In this document: positions 7,937 through 16,219 of the stretch, one piece after another
How the letters are laid out: each line of letters opens with the position of its first letter
Numbering within the stretch: position 1 is the stretch's first letter
Origin: Candidatus Heimdallarchaeota archaeon
GTDB lineage: Archaea > Asgardarchaeota > Heimdallarchaeia > Heimdallarchaeales > Heimdallarchaeaceae
Length of the DNA: 53,257 nucleotides
NCBI GenBank assembly: GCA_021399345.1
Contig: JAAFKI010000144.1
Coordinates: 1-53,257, forward strand
Direction: 5' to 3'
The notes under the pieces: model-generated
Database searches by the model: none
The model's input: only the letters and a program-made list of their open reading frames with translations
Told to the model about the DNA's origin: nothing
Made by a program: the position numbers and the translations under genes

Positions 7937-8941
7937 ATGCCTTTCTCAAAAATATCTAATGATGTTAAAGGAAAGGTACTTGATGTACAACTATATATTT
8001 CTCAATGTGCTGTTCTTGCGCATAACCTCTTATATGCTACAGATTCAAAGCCAGGAGGTGCTTCCTTTAGAAATGAATTTAAAGATACAAAAACTGAGCA
8101 CTTCTTAATAGGGGGTACTAATCTTTATTCTCCAATTTTTGGACTTTCAAAGAGAGGAATTCTTGTTGCTGAAAATCATCTGTGGTATGAGGATGCGGAA
8201 ATTGGTTTTTTTATTGAAAGAGCTCTAGAAAGAGCTCTAACTTGGTATAAGGGTTCAGGAAATACAATACTAGGAACTTTGATAATGTTTGCACCAATTA
8301 CACTTGGAGCAGCTCATAGTTTTGCTCATGAAGGTATGAAGACCAATACTCGATTAAATCTAGACAACGTAGTCTATATATCGGAACAGTTTCTCAAAAA
8401 TTCCACTACAGAAGATTGTATCTATCTCACAGAAGCTTTAAATAAATCTGTTTCAGAAAAATTGCTCCCATCTGATAAAGAGGAAGATGATTTCAATTCA
8501 TTTTTGGAAATCCATAAACATGAAAGAACAAATCTCCACGAATACACAAATTTCTATAAGGGTAGAGATCTCATCTTTCACGAATTATCACATAAATACC
8601 AAATCACACTCAAATATGGCTATACTACCTTTTTGAGAGCATTTGAAGAGAATCAGGATTTTAGAAATTCAATTACTCAAACCTATATTACTTTACTCTC
8701 AGAAAAGAGAGATACTCATATAGCTAAAAGATTTGGTAATGAAATTGCTTCATATGTTAACAAAGAAGCAAAGGAAGTTGTTCAAGCTGGTGGAGTATTT
8801 ACTGATGGTGGCAAAACAAAAATAAAAGAGTTAGATGCCTATCTTAGAACATCACAAGATACACAAATAAATCCAGGAACTACAGCTGACATTACTGCCA
8901 CTACTGTCTTTCTAGCACTGCTGCAGGGATATCGTCCTTAA
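7937..8941 (+). CDS. CitG-like triphosphoribosyl-dephospho-CoA synthase family protein
   Basis: The N-terminal part has the archaeal CitG-family pattern: a helix with QCAVLAHNLLYATDSKPGG, then SFRNEFKDTKTEHFL, which corresponds to the family's NxSxFxDFxDTxFEHFL. GNTILGTLIMFAPITLGAAH matches the usual TNTNLGxxLLLAPL. Bacterial CitG joins ATP and dephospho-CoA to make the citrate lyase cofactor precursor. No citrate lyase genes are present, and archaeal members probably act on another substrate. The Asn of the canonical TNTNLG is replaced by Ile (GNTIL), so activity may differ. Its last 41 nt overlap the convergent gene's 3' end. Confidence 0.62.
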   Translation: MPFSKISNDVKGKVLDVQLYISQCAVLAHNLLYATDSKPGGASFRNEFKDTKTEHFLIGGTNLYSPIFGLSKRGILVAENHLWYEDAEIGFFIERALERALTWYKGSGNTILGTLIMFAPITLGAAHSFAHEGMKTNTRLNLDNVVYISEQFLKNSTTEDCIYLTEALNKSVSEKLLPSDKEEDDFNSFLEIHKHERTNLHEYTNFYKGRDLIFHELSHKYQITLKYGYTTFLRAFEENQDFRNSITQTYITLLSEKRDTHIAKRFGNEIASYVNKEAKEVVQAGGVFTDGGKTKIKELDAYLRTSQDTQINPGTTADITATTVFLALLQGYRP

Positions 8942-9977
8942 CAATTATCGCTTCTTCGAACACTTTTTTTGTACGTTCTATAATTGTTGACACAGAAATT
9001 GCTCTATTAAATTCCATGACAATTGTTCGATTAATTAATTTAATATAGATATAGCTTTTCTCATCATAGTTTAGAATCTGTAAATGTGTAGGAGAATCAA
9101 ATAAGAATTGAAATCCTTTTTCTGCTGCTTTGAACAAATCTAGTATGAACTTGTGATCATCATGGATTTCTTTTTGTGTGGTGGTTGAAACCAAGTTTTT
9201 AGAATATACATCTATTGAATCAGGGGCGTATGTTTTAGTAAACATTTTAATCAGTTGCTGAGCTGTTTTTGTTTTAAATTGTTTTATTCCCTTTGCCTTT
9301 AGCTCTTCTACATATGATTCGGTTATTATAATGGCATGAGGTAAAATAATTGTTTGAATAATATTTCCCTTATGCGTAATGTGGAAGCAAGTTCCCTTAG
9401 GGTAATTAGCTAGTTTAGAAGTAACCTTCTTCACACTTTTACCTAATACTTGGAAAATGGTAAAACTATCAATATTATAGTTTGGTGCACTTGCTCTTAC
9501 AATAAGTGGTTCATAATCTAGTGATAATAAACACCAAGCTCGAAGATTTCGACCTTCTTGATCATGAATTAAGACATCAGCTACATCCGCACCACATTCA
9601 AGGAGGATTTCCTTACATCTACCCTGAAAATCATGAAAAATGCTGACATTTCCGTCAAAATCCTTAATCTGCTCAGAATACTCTTTCATAAATTTTTCAA
9701 ACATACAATTACTTACATATTCAGCATAATTACCAGGCATCTCATCTGAAATCTGGAAAATGAAAATAAGAGAATCTTTGGAAATAACAAGAAACTGGCT
9801 TTCTTCAAGAAGAAGTCTTGAAAGCTTTTCTTTTTCAGTTTCCTCAACGAATTTTAGGATTGCTGTCAATAATCCTGAAACTAAAACTTCATCATCTCTT
9901 CCGTACTCTTCATAATCGAAAATAGGAACACCATGTTCTGTAATGATTAAGATTCGTTTGATTAACACTTGCTTCAT
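8901..9977 (-). CDS. Longin-like plus roadblock-like multidomain protein
   Basis: The 358-residue protein has no TM segment. Residues 5-85 read like a longin/profilin-like sheet: IKRILIITEHGVPIFDYEEY, VLVSGLLTAILKFVEETEK and FLVISKDSLIFIFQISDE. Residues about 125-220 look like a roadblock/LC7 domain: GADVADVLIHDQEGRNLRAW, then a long helix, then GTCFHITHKGNIIQTIILPH and AIIITES. A third alpha/beta segment follows, ending in a long helix. In eukaryotes such domains form scaffolds and GEFs for small GTPases. The ATG overlaps the upstream GIFT-like gene's stop by 4 nt (ATGA), so the two are probably translationally coupled. Confidence 0.65.
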   Translation of the reverse strand: MKQVLIKRILIITEHGVPIFDYEEYGRDDEVLVSGLLTAILKFVEETEKEKLSRLLLEESQFLVISKDSLIFIFQISDEMPGNYAEYVSNCMFEKFMKEYSEQIKDFDGNVSIFHDFQGRCKEILLECGADVADVLIHDQEGRNLRAWCLLSLDYEPLIVRASAPNYNIDSFTIFQVLGKSVKKVTSKLANYPKGTCFHITHKGNIIQTIILPHAIIITESYVEELKAKGIKQFKTKTAQQLIKMFTKTYAPDSIDVYSKNLVSTTTQKEIHDDHKFILDLFKAAEKGFQFLFDSPTHLQILNYDEKSYIYIKLINRTIVMEFNRAISVSTIIERTKKVFEEAIIVKDDIPAAVLERQ

Positions 9978-10852
9978 CTTCCACTTCTGAAATATTCAAT
10001 AGTTTCAATTATCTCTTCAATATTAGGTCTTTCACTCAATACTTTCTGTCTAGCTATTATTGAATGGATTCTTTTAGGTAAATTAGTTTCAATTGCCAGA
10101 TTGATTGTTTCTTGATGGAAGACAAAATCATAATGGTAGAGGGATAATAAATAACTATCCAAACAAGCATGTTGTAGAAGAAGAAAAAAATTCGAATCTC
10201 CGATTTGGTTCTTTTGCACAGTTTTAGATAACATGAAATCCTTCTTGCTTCCTGATAAAAGGATTAATCTGCTCAAGAAATCTGAATTTTGTTTGTTGAA
10301 TATTTCAGGAGAACTGAAAACAATGAATCTTCCTCTTCTCTTGAAAGCGGCCAAAACCACAGGTTGGTCATCCATTAGAGCAAGAGGGATAAATCGCTTA
10401 ATTCCACTTTCTTTCATAAAACTTTCATTCATATTTGAATTAATAACATGAGCTTTTGTTATGGTTAAATCGGATCCTAATAATCGAACATTCATTGGTA
10501 TTTTTGGCAATCCATATACAAATTTTGATTGAAAAGATATCCCTATCTCCTTTCTGAATTCCTCAAAAAATCTACCTAGCTCTGTCCAAGGCGGAGAAGG
10601 TAATGTTAAAATCAAACAACCCCCAATATCAATATAGGAAATCAATTCAATGTATTGCTCTTGAGTTAGTTTTTTTCGGGGAAGACTTATGAAAAGGATG
10701 TGAGACTTCTCGAGAGTTTTCCGATCTAATCCGTGACTCCTTTTTTTAACAATGTTAAACTTAACATTAGCTATCTCAGGATCAATAGAACTAGTAATGA
10801 CTTTAGGGTTGATTTCTTCATTGAGCGAATAATCTATCGAACAAAGTCTCAT
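9974..10852 (-). CDS. GIFT/DUF4350-like domain protein
   Basis: HILFISLPRKKLTQEQYIEL followed by ISYIDIGGCLILTLPSPPW has the core of the GATase1-like GIFT domain: a strand, 'ltxxExxxLxxYIxxGGxLLhL', then a nucleophile-elbow position lacking cysteine. This domain is found in IFT52 and bacterial GldG, and is non-catalytic. Later parts include GIKRFIPLALMDDQPVVLAA and FKRRGRFIVFSSPEIF, which fit the domain's second half (an exposed strand 'xGkhhvhxspxhF'). The C-terminal 90 residues are helical and unassigned. It is the first gene of a coupled pair with the longin/roadblock protein. The family link is by motif reading only. Confidence 0.62.
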   Translation of the reverse strand: MRLCSIDYSLNEEINPKVITSSIDPEIANVKFNIVKKRSHGLDRKTLEKSHILFISLPRKKLTQEQYIELISYIDIGGCLILTLPSPPWTELGRFFEEFRKEIGISFQSKFVYGLPKIPMNVRLLGSDLTITKAHVINSNMNESFMKESGIKRFIPLALMDDQPVVLAAFKRRGRFIVFSSPEIFNKQNSDFLSRLILLSGSKKDFMLSKTVQKNQIGDSNFFLLLQHACLDSYLLSLYHYDFVFHQETINLAIETNLPKRIHSIIARQKVLSERPNIEEIIETIEYFRSGR

Positions 10853-10918
10853 CTAGTCTTAATTAATAAAAAACATATAAACACATTGTGGTTGTAAAAA
10901 AGAGAAAACTGCTGTTCT

Positions 10919-11986
10919 CTACTCAATAGATTTGAGTTTACGTCTAAGGTCTCGTCTCAATTTTCTCGCGGAGTTGTTTTCGGGAGTAATTTTCAAAGTC
11001 TGCATGACTTCATCATATGCTTCTTGATACCTTTTTTTTGCATTCAAGCTTATAGCTCTAAGTAAATGAGCTCGAGAAGTCATATGAGGTCTGTCATGAT
11101 AATCTTCACCAATTTCAGTTAGTACTTTACCAGCATATTCCAATGTTTTGTCATAATTACCTTCCTTGGTGTGCATTAAAGCTAACCTAGACACTAAAAC
11201 AACATTATTTGGATCTCCTTCTAAGTGATCTTCAATAAGCTTGAAGGCTTCTTCAGTAAGATCTGCTGATTCATAATAATCTAATGCTTTCAGCAATAAA
11301 CTTGGATCTTTTATTCTATCAAATGACATGGTTTTGTAATAAATGAATAAATACCAGCCTATAGCCAGAGGAAGAGTCACAAATTGCATAATAATTAGAA
11401 CAATATCTTGTGATGTGAATATTGATACTATGGGGAAATAAGTCATCCCTAAACTGATTATTGTGAATATTGATATGATAAAGTAAAACCTAGTTCCAAA
11501 GAGTAAATTGAATCTCTTCCTAAGGAATAATTTATCATCTTCATCATCTAATTTGATTAAAATTTCAATATTATCTGTGACTAGTACGTGTCCTGTAAAC
11601 TCAAGAATTGAGATGAAAAACAGAGCTACAAAATTAAAGATTATTGCTACCAAGAAATCTATGTCTTGATAAGCAGGATATCTAAATAAGATGAACAAAT
11701 ATCCCAAAATTATTTGAATTAAATGGTAGTTTCTTAACACTTTGATAGATGATAAATGTATCATTCTTTTATAATGAACTTGCTTTGGTAAAGGTCTTCT
11801 TCTAAATCTGACAATTCCCCAACTTACCAGCAATATTCCAATAGCTGGAAAGGAAGCGAAAGCTATAGTGTCATCAGATCTTATATCAGTAAAAGCCAAT
11901 ATAAGAACTACAAAACAAGCTATGACCATACTTAGATCTTCAGGAGAGAGAGACATTTCTTTATCTAATTTATACATACACTGCAC
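10919..11986 (-). CDS. Multi-TM membrane protein with C-terminal TPR repeats
   Basis: About six hydrophobic segments occupy residues 18-215, such as MVIACFVVLILAFTDI and IVSIFTSQDIVLIIMQFVTL. From about 230 to 350 there are TPR-type helices: ALDYYESADLTEEAFKLIED, PNNVVLVSRLALMHTKEGNY and AHLLRAISLNAKKRYQEAYD. The repeats are probably cytosolic and bind a partner. I do not recognise a specific family. A clear TATA-like box lies about 29 nt before the ATG, so the mRNA is probably leaderless. Confidence 0.8.
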   Translation of the reverse strand: MQCMYKLDKEMSLSPEDLSMVIACFVVLILAFTDIRSDDTIAFASFPAIGILLVSWGIVRFRRRPLPKQVHYKRMIHLSSIKVLRNYHLIQIILGYLFILFRYPAYQDIDFLVAIIFNFVALFFISILEFTGHVLVTDNIEILIKLDDEDDKLFLRKRFNLLFGTRFYFIISIFTIISLGMTYFPIVSIFTSQDIVLIIMQFVTLPLAIGWYLFIYYKTMSFDRIKDPSLLLKALDYYESADLTEEAFKLIEDHLEGDPNNVVLVSRLALMHTKEGNYDKTLEYAGKVLTEIGEDYHDRPHMTSRAHLLRAISLNAKKRYQEAYDEVMQTLKITPENNSARKLRRDLRRKLKSIE

Positions 11987-12010
11987 TAACCTTTCGATAT
12001 GAATAAAAAG

Positions 12011-12020
12011 TATATATATT
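12011..12020 (-). promoter_or_regulatory. TATA-like box for the TM-TPR gene
   Basis: AATATATATA on the minus strand is centred about 29 nt before the ATG at 11986, the spacing expected of an archaeal leaderless promoter. Confidence 0.55.
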
Positions 12021-12045
12021 GATAAATTTGACGTATAGACAGAAT

Positions 12046-14649
12046 TTATTTTGTTTGTGGTTTTTCAATTTCTTTTGTATAGTTTTTAGCACTTTTCTGT
12101 AACTGTGTTTTATCTAGAACCTTTGCTAAGCGCTCAATTGCATTCAAGTTATGCACCAATGCATCTAACCATGAATACAAATCACCAGGATAGAGCTGAA
12201 TATTATAGTTCTTACGAAATTCACTAGAAATGCGGATAGGGGAATAACCTAGTTTCCTTAGTTCTACTAGTTTTTTCGAAAGGTTAACTTCTCCACAAAT
12301 ACAGAAAGGTCTATCTTCGCATTTACAGGTAAAGAATTCTTTGGTCCAAATTGCAAATGTGTCAATAATCAGTTTCGTAGGACTCTTTCTACCCCATCCA
12401 TGACCTGAATAAAGGTCAAGAATTGCTCCCGAGAATATGTTTGTTGATATATTTGTTTTTAGAGTTCTTTCTATATCCCCATGCACTCTTGGAACTAAAT
12501 GAGCAGATCTAAAAGGTTGTATTTTGATGGCCAAAGTTAAAGCAAAATCTTCCTCAAAGCTTTTGGGTTTTTTCCTTTCAATTTCTTGTACTAAACGGAG
12601 AGCATATGCAGGGGATAAAAATGATAAAGAAACAGCTTTTCCTAAATCTGTAGGAATGATTATCATATTTTCAACATCAATCATTTTCATCTTGCGTAAT
12701 GCTCTCATATTATCAGGAAGAGAACTCGATCTACCTATAATATTAGCAAAAATCATCTTATCATCTGAAATACTGACATTTTGGAAAGCAACTATTGTTG
12801 CTAAAATTTCTTCCTCTTCTTCAATAGTATCTAGAATAGGATCAACATCTTCTATTGGTTTGGTTAATAGATCAAAAGCTACTTGCTCTTCAGTTTCTTT
12901 TTGACCTGCAAATATTTTTCTCCCAGGCTCAATTAAAAGATAGACCTTTCCTTTGTCGTGGAAACCATATCTTCCAGCTCTTCCTAACATTTGATGAAAT
13001 TCTGCAACAGATAACCATTCAATACCCATTGCAAGGTTTTCGAAAATAACTGTGGATGCTGGAAAATCTACTCCTGCCCCTAAAGCTATTGTTGTTACAA
13101 CTGCGGAGTATCTTCCTTTTTCAAAACCTTTCTCAACAATTTTCCTTTGACGATAAGTTAAACCTGCATGATAAAAAGCAGCTGTTAAACCTTTTTTCTT
13201 AAGTTTTTTTGCAACATTCTCACAGTTTCTTCTTGAATTGGTAAAGACTAACGTTTGACCTTTATATCCTGTTTTTGACCTAATTTTTTGTTCATGTTGA
13301 CAGATTTTGAATAGGTGTTCAAATCGTTCATGTTCGTTTTCCGTTAGAACTGAATGTCTTTCCAAAGGTATAGGTCTACCCAAATACTCTACTACTTCGG
13401 CATTGAGATCTTCTCCTAAAACCTTTGGGTTTCCAATGGTTGCAGAGAGATAGATAAATTGAGCTTTGGGAAATAGAGCTTTTAATCGAGAAATTAAACC
13501 ATTTAATCTAAAACCTCTTTCTTTAGCAACAAGCATCTGTACTTCATCAATGACAATGACACCTATATCCCCAATTTCTTTGTTTTTACCATCTCTTAGA
13601 AGAAAATCAAATGCTTCATAGGTTGCAACAATGATATTTGCTGTCTTAAAAGTTTCATCAATTATAGGTTTATGTTCGCCTTCAACTTGAATTCTACTCA
13701 TTCCTACCCTTATAGTAGTTTTTAGTTCCAATGCTTTATACCGTTTTTTGAACTGTTCATATTTCTGATTAGTAAGAGCTACTAGAGGAGATAGATAAAT
13801 GAATTTTTTACCTTTCAAAGCTGAGTTTATGCCTGCTAACTCACCCACAAGAGTTTTACCTGCGGTAGTACCCGCTAATACAAGAAGATCTTTATTTCTT
13901 AGAAGTCCTTTTTCTAGAGCCAATTCTTGAATTGGAAGAAGTGTCTGAATTCCATCACTTATGAGCAATTTTTTGAATTGAGAAGATAATAGGTCAACTT
14001 GGTTTACCTTCATTTTGTCTTCAATTTTCTTGGCTGGGATAATATCAAAGAGTGTTGAATCTGGTCTGTTTATAGGATCTTGGTCTGCACCAAAGGAAAT
14101 ATTCTCTAGAACATCATCTAGGTTACCTTCTCTTTGAGCTTGTTGTTGGAAGAATTTTGTAAGTCCTCCTGTTACAACTAAATTGCTTCGTTGTAGTTCA
14201 CTTGTTAGTAGATTTTTGCTGCAGTAATCACAGATTCGGTTTCCTTTAAATTTGAGAGAATCGTTATCTAAAGCAGTCCATTTGATTCTTCTAGATAGAC
14301 AAAATGAACAAAGAGGAGCAAGTTTTGGTTTTGATATCTTGAAAGTACGACAATATTCTAGTAATCCTGCATTATCCCAGGGGAGATCTGTATCGGGAAT
14401 AAGGAGATATTGAGCATCTCTCAAATTTTCTGTAGCAAAACGGGGACGAATGTAAATATTGGAGCTTCGACCAACTTTAAGATACTTGTAAACCCTCAGA
14501 TGATTCCTTTCATACACAAATTGCAATCTAGTATGAGTTAAAGGTCGTCTTTCCTTACTTGAACCAAGACTAAAATAAATTATGTCTGTGGAACGTTTTT
14601 CTTTGTTCCAATTAAAGAGTATAGCAACATAAGGCTTAGGGAATTTCAT
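12046..14649 (-). CDS. Ski2-like SF2 DEAD/DEAH helicase with zinc motifs
   Basis: The N-terminal 200 residues include a four-cysteine zinc site (C114, C117, C140, C143). The helicase core follows: Walker A LAGTTAGKT (258-266), DEVQ at 368-371, SAT at 402-404, VFTNSRRNCENVAKKLKKKG in motif IV, and QMLGRAGRYG as motif VI. The C-terminal part has a second Cys cluster (CKCEDRPFCICGE) and a helical WH/ratchet-like region. The architecture is that of large archaeal Ski2/Hel308-type helicases, but the zinc motifs set it apart from Hel308 itself. It could act on DNA or RNA in repair or processing. Its start is 21 nt below the zinc-ribbon gene's stop. Confidence 0.9.
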   Translation of the reverse strand: MKFPKPYVAILFNWNKEKRSTDIIYFSLGSSKERRPLTHTRLQFVYERNHLRVYKYLKVGRSSNIYIRPRFATENLRDAQYLLIPDTDLPWDNAGLLEYCRTFKISKPKLAPLCSFCLSRRIKWTALDNDSLKFKGNRICDYCSKNLLTSELQRSNLVVTGGLTKFFQQQAQREGNLDDVLENISFGADQDPINRPDSTLFDIIPAKKIEDKMKVNQVDLLSSQFKKLLISDGIQTLLPIQELALEKGLLRNKDLLVLAGTTAGKTLVGELAGINSALKGKKFIYLSPLVALTNQKYEQFKKRYKALELKTTIRVGMSRIQVEGEHKPIIDETFKTANIIVATYEAFDFLLRDGKNKEIGDIGVIVIDEVQMLVAKERGFRLNGLISRLKALFPKAQFIYLSATIGNPKVLGEDLNAEVVEYLGRPIPLERHSVLTENEHERFEHLFKICQHEQKIRSKTGYKGQTLVFTNSRRNCENVAKKLKKKGLTAAFYHAGLTYRQRKIVEKGFEKGRYSAVVTTIALGAGVDFPASTVIFENLAMGIEWLSVAEFHQMLGRAGRYGFHDKGKVYLLIEPGRKIFAGQKETEEQVAFDLLTKPIEDVDPILDTIEEEEEILATIVAFQNVSISDDKMIFANIIGRSSSLPDNMRALRKMKMIDVENMIIIPTDLGKAVSLSFLSPAYALRLVQEIERKKPKSFEEDFALTLAIKIQPFRSAHLVPRVHGDIERTLKTNISTNIFSGAILDLYSGHGWGRKSPTKLIIDTFAIWTKEFFTCKCEDRPFCICGEVNLSKKLVELRKLGYSPIRISSEFRKNYNIQLYPGDLYSWLDALVHNLNAIERLAKVLDKTQLQKSAKNYTKEIEKPQTK

Positions 14650-14670
14650 TTCAATTCACTTTTTCCTAAT

Positions 14671-15219
14671 TCATTTCTCAACCGAAGGTTTGATTGATTT
14701 TCCACATTTGGTGCAGAACTTGGAAGTGACAGAATTAACTTTTTGGCAATGGGGACATTCTTTGTGCAATTGATAACCACAGTTTTTACAAAATTGTAAG
14801 AATGAAACCTCTTTAGAACAGTTAGGACATTCTATTGATTTCTTACTTGTTTGAGTTGGGATTGATTTTGAATCTTGGCTAACTTTTTGAGGGATTTGTT
14901 GTGAAGCTTTGGGAGCTGTTGGTCTCCCTAACCATGAAGGTTTTGCAGGTTGATATGTCGCTCCTGGTGGGGTTCTAGCTTGATGATCTCTTGTTTCAGC
15001 TTCAGGTTTAGCAAAAGTAATGTCCTCAGCTGTTTTAGGATCTACATCAATAACATAATCTAAAGCAGATGTTTGTTCTGGGATGGTGATTTTCTTTTTT
15101 CTTTGCTTAAGAAGTACAAGAGCTAAATAATCCTTTATCTCATCTTGATTTGACCCACAATGTAGGCAAATTCGGTCTTGTTCTTCGATGTCTTCCCAGC
15201 AAGCTAAACACTGCTTCAT
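14671..15219 (-). CDS. Zinc-ribbon protein with three Cys-rich modules
   Basis: The frame is open to 15693, but the N-terminal extension looks non-coding and overlaps a convincing plus-strand gene. I place the start at ATG 15219, where MKQCLACWEDIEEQDRICLH begins. This is the first CxxC...CxxC knuckle. A Pro/Gln/Ser-rich linker of about 80 residues follows, then CPNCSKEVSFLQFCKNCG and CPHCQKVNSVTSKFCTKCGK, a double zinc ribbon. The 182-residue protein is probably cytosolic and an adaptor or nucleic-acid binder; function unknown. It is followed by the helicase gene on the same strand. Confidence 0.8.
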   Translation of the reverse strand: MKQCLACWEDIEEQDRICLHCGSNQDEIKDYLALVLLKQRKKKITIPEQTSALDYVIDVDPKTAEDITFAKPEAETRDHQARTPPGATYQPAKPSWLGRPTAPKASQQIPQKVSQDSKSIPTQTSKKSIECPNCSKEVSFLQFCKNCGYQLHKECPHCQKVNSVTSKFCTKCGKSIKPSVEK

Positions 15220-15355
15220 GAAAATCACTTTTCTAGTCAACTTTTTCTTAACATGGCCTCTTATAAAACTAGCTTTCAAGCTAAAGATATGGTTAAAGGA
15301 ATAATAACTCATAGAAAAGATTTTAATCAAGTGAACTGAACAATATTTGAGATTT

Positions 15356-15745
15356 ATGGCCAAGAAGAAACTGATAAAATGCAAAAATTGTGGAGAAGAG
15401 TGGATTCCGACTGATGTTCCAACAAAAAAGGAATGGAATATTGTCTCTCCAATGCCTGATAAACAAGGCAACGTCACTATTACTAGAATGGCGACCTGGG
15501 ACTGCCCAAAATGCGGTAAAAACCGTACTGGAGCTAAAGGAAAAACCAAGGGTGAGTTTAAAGAAGAGGAAACTCCTAAATATAAAATTGAGCATGCTAT
15601 TGTTTCTGGAGAAAAATTCAATATAGCTGACCTTGCTGAAGAAATAGGTTTTGACATCGAGAGCATTAAGAAAATAATACCAATGTATCTCAAGAAGAAA
15701 AGTATGAAAGGTAAAATTGATGGGGATTATTTCATTCCTGGATGA
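15356..15745 (+). CDS. Zinc-ribbon plus winged-helix small protein
   Basis: The frame allows TTG 15347, but ATG 15356 gives the natural MAKKKLIKCKNCGEEW. The N-terminal half is a zinc ribbon (CKNCGEEW ... WDCPKCGKNR). A Lys/Glu linker leads to a C-terminal winged-helix-like module: FNIADLAEEIGFDIESIKKI, then MKGKIDGDYF. The pattern 'Gxl xxxxID' at the wing resembles the tail of PCI-type winged helices in eukaryotic proteasome-lid, eIF3 and Ufm1-ligase proteins. It could be a transcription regulator or a complex adaptor. It is divergent from the other zinc-ribbon gene, with their starts 137 nt apart. Confidence 0.78.
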   Translation: MAKKKLIKCKNCGEEWIPTDVPTKKEWNIVSPMPDKQGNVTITRMATWDCPKCGKNRTGAKGKTKGEFKEEETPKYKIEHAIVSGEKFNIADLAEEIGFDIESIKKIIPMYLKKKSMKGKIDGDYFIPG

Positions 15746-15789
15746 ATTTCGCTCCATGCAAAAGTTAAAATCTGTCCGAATGGCAAAGA

Positions 15790-15807
15790 TTTTTAAACGT
15801 TTAAAAA
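15790..15807. promoter_or_regulatory. 18-bp perfect palindrome at the promoter of the two-TM gene
   Basis: TTTTTAAACGTTTAAAAA is its own reverse complement and contains a TTTAAA box about 35-45 nt before the ATG at 15841. It may serve both as TATA element and as a site for a dimeric regulator. Confidence 0.5.
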
Positions 15808-15840
15808 AATCACGCACAGAAGATTAAAAAGGGATTAAGA

Positions 15841-16065
15841 ATGGCATATATAGCATATAACGGGCTCTTAACCGGTGGTTGGCTAACCTTTATGGTAGTA
15901 GTTTTTTCTATATTGACAGTTGCAAGCATTATTTGGTTTATATTGTATGTTGAAATGTCGCAGAGAAAGAATTGGAAAATGGTTGTTCTAATAGTTTTTA
16001 TTTGTGCATTAATAACAGCTTTTGAAATTCAGCTCATCCTTCTGAAAATAAATGTCATTTTCTGA
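15841..16065 (+). CDS. Small two-TM membrane protein
   Basis: The 74 residues contain two strong hydrophobic segments (about 14-37 and 46-68), separated by a short polar loop EMSQRKNW. The short N-terminus has no signal-peptide cleavage pattern. I do not recognise the family. The gene is alone between the zinc-ribbon gene and an unknown gene. It has its own promoter-like palindrome. Small two-TM proteins are often subunits of membrane complexes, but nothing here identifies one. Confidence 0.62.
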   Translation: MAYIAYNGLLTGGWLTFMVVVFSILTVASIIWFILYVEMSQRKNWKMVVLIVFICALITAFEIQLILLKINVIF

Positions 16066-16108
16066 TTTGATGGGTACACATTTTTATTCACTTATTTCTG
16101 TTTTTGAG

Positions 16109-16138
16109 ATCGTTTCGTTTTCTCACACCAGAAACGAT
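16109..16138. repeat. 8-bp inverted repeat with 14-nt loop
   Basis: ATCGTTTC (16109-16116) and GAAACGAT (16131-16138) are perfect inverted copies upstream of the gene at 16220. It could be an operator or an RNA hairpin after the two-TM gene. Confidence 0.4.
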
Positions 16139-16219
16139 GAAAAAGTTAAATAATCAGTTAATCGTAGAACATCAAGACAGACGGTCAAATACAAGAGCTA
16201 ATTAAGAGTGGTAGATGTG

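Noticed and set aside
12524..12904. 126-codon plus-strand ORF inside the helicase gene
   Set aside because: It is a shadow of the helicase frame; the helicase motifs on the opposite strand are unambiguous.
15220..15693. N-terminal extension of the zinc-ribbon gene on the minus strand
   Set aside because: It is low in family-like features, overlaps the convincing plus-strand zinc-ribbon/winged-helix gene, and a good ATG with CxxC follows at 15219.
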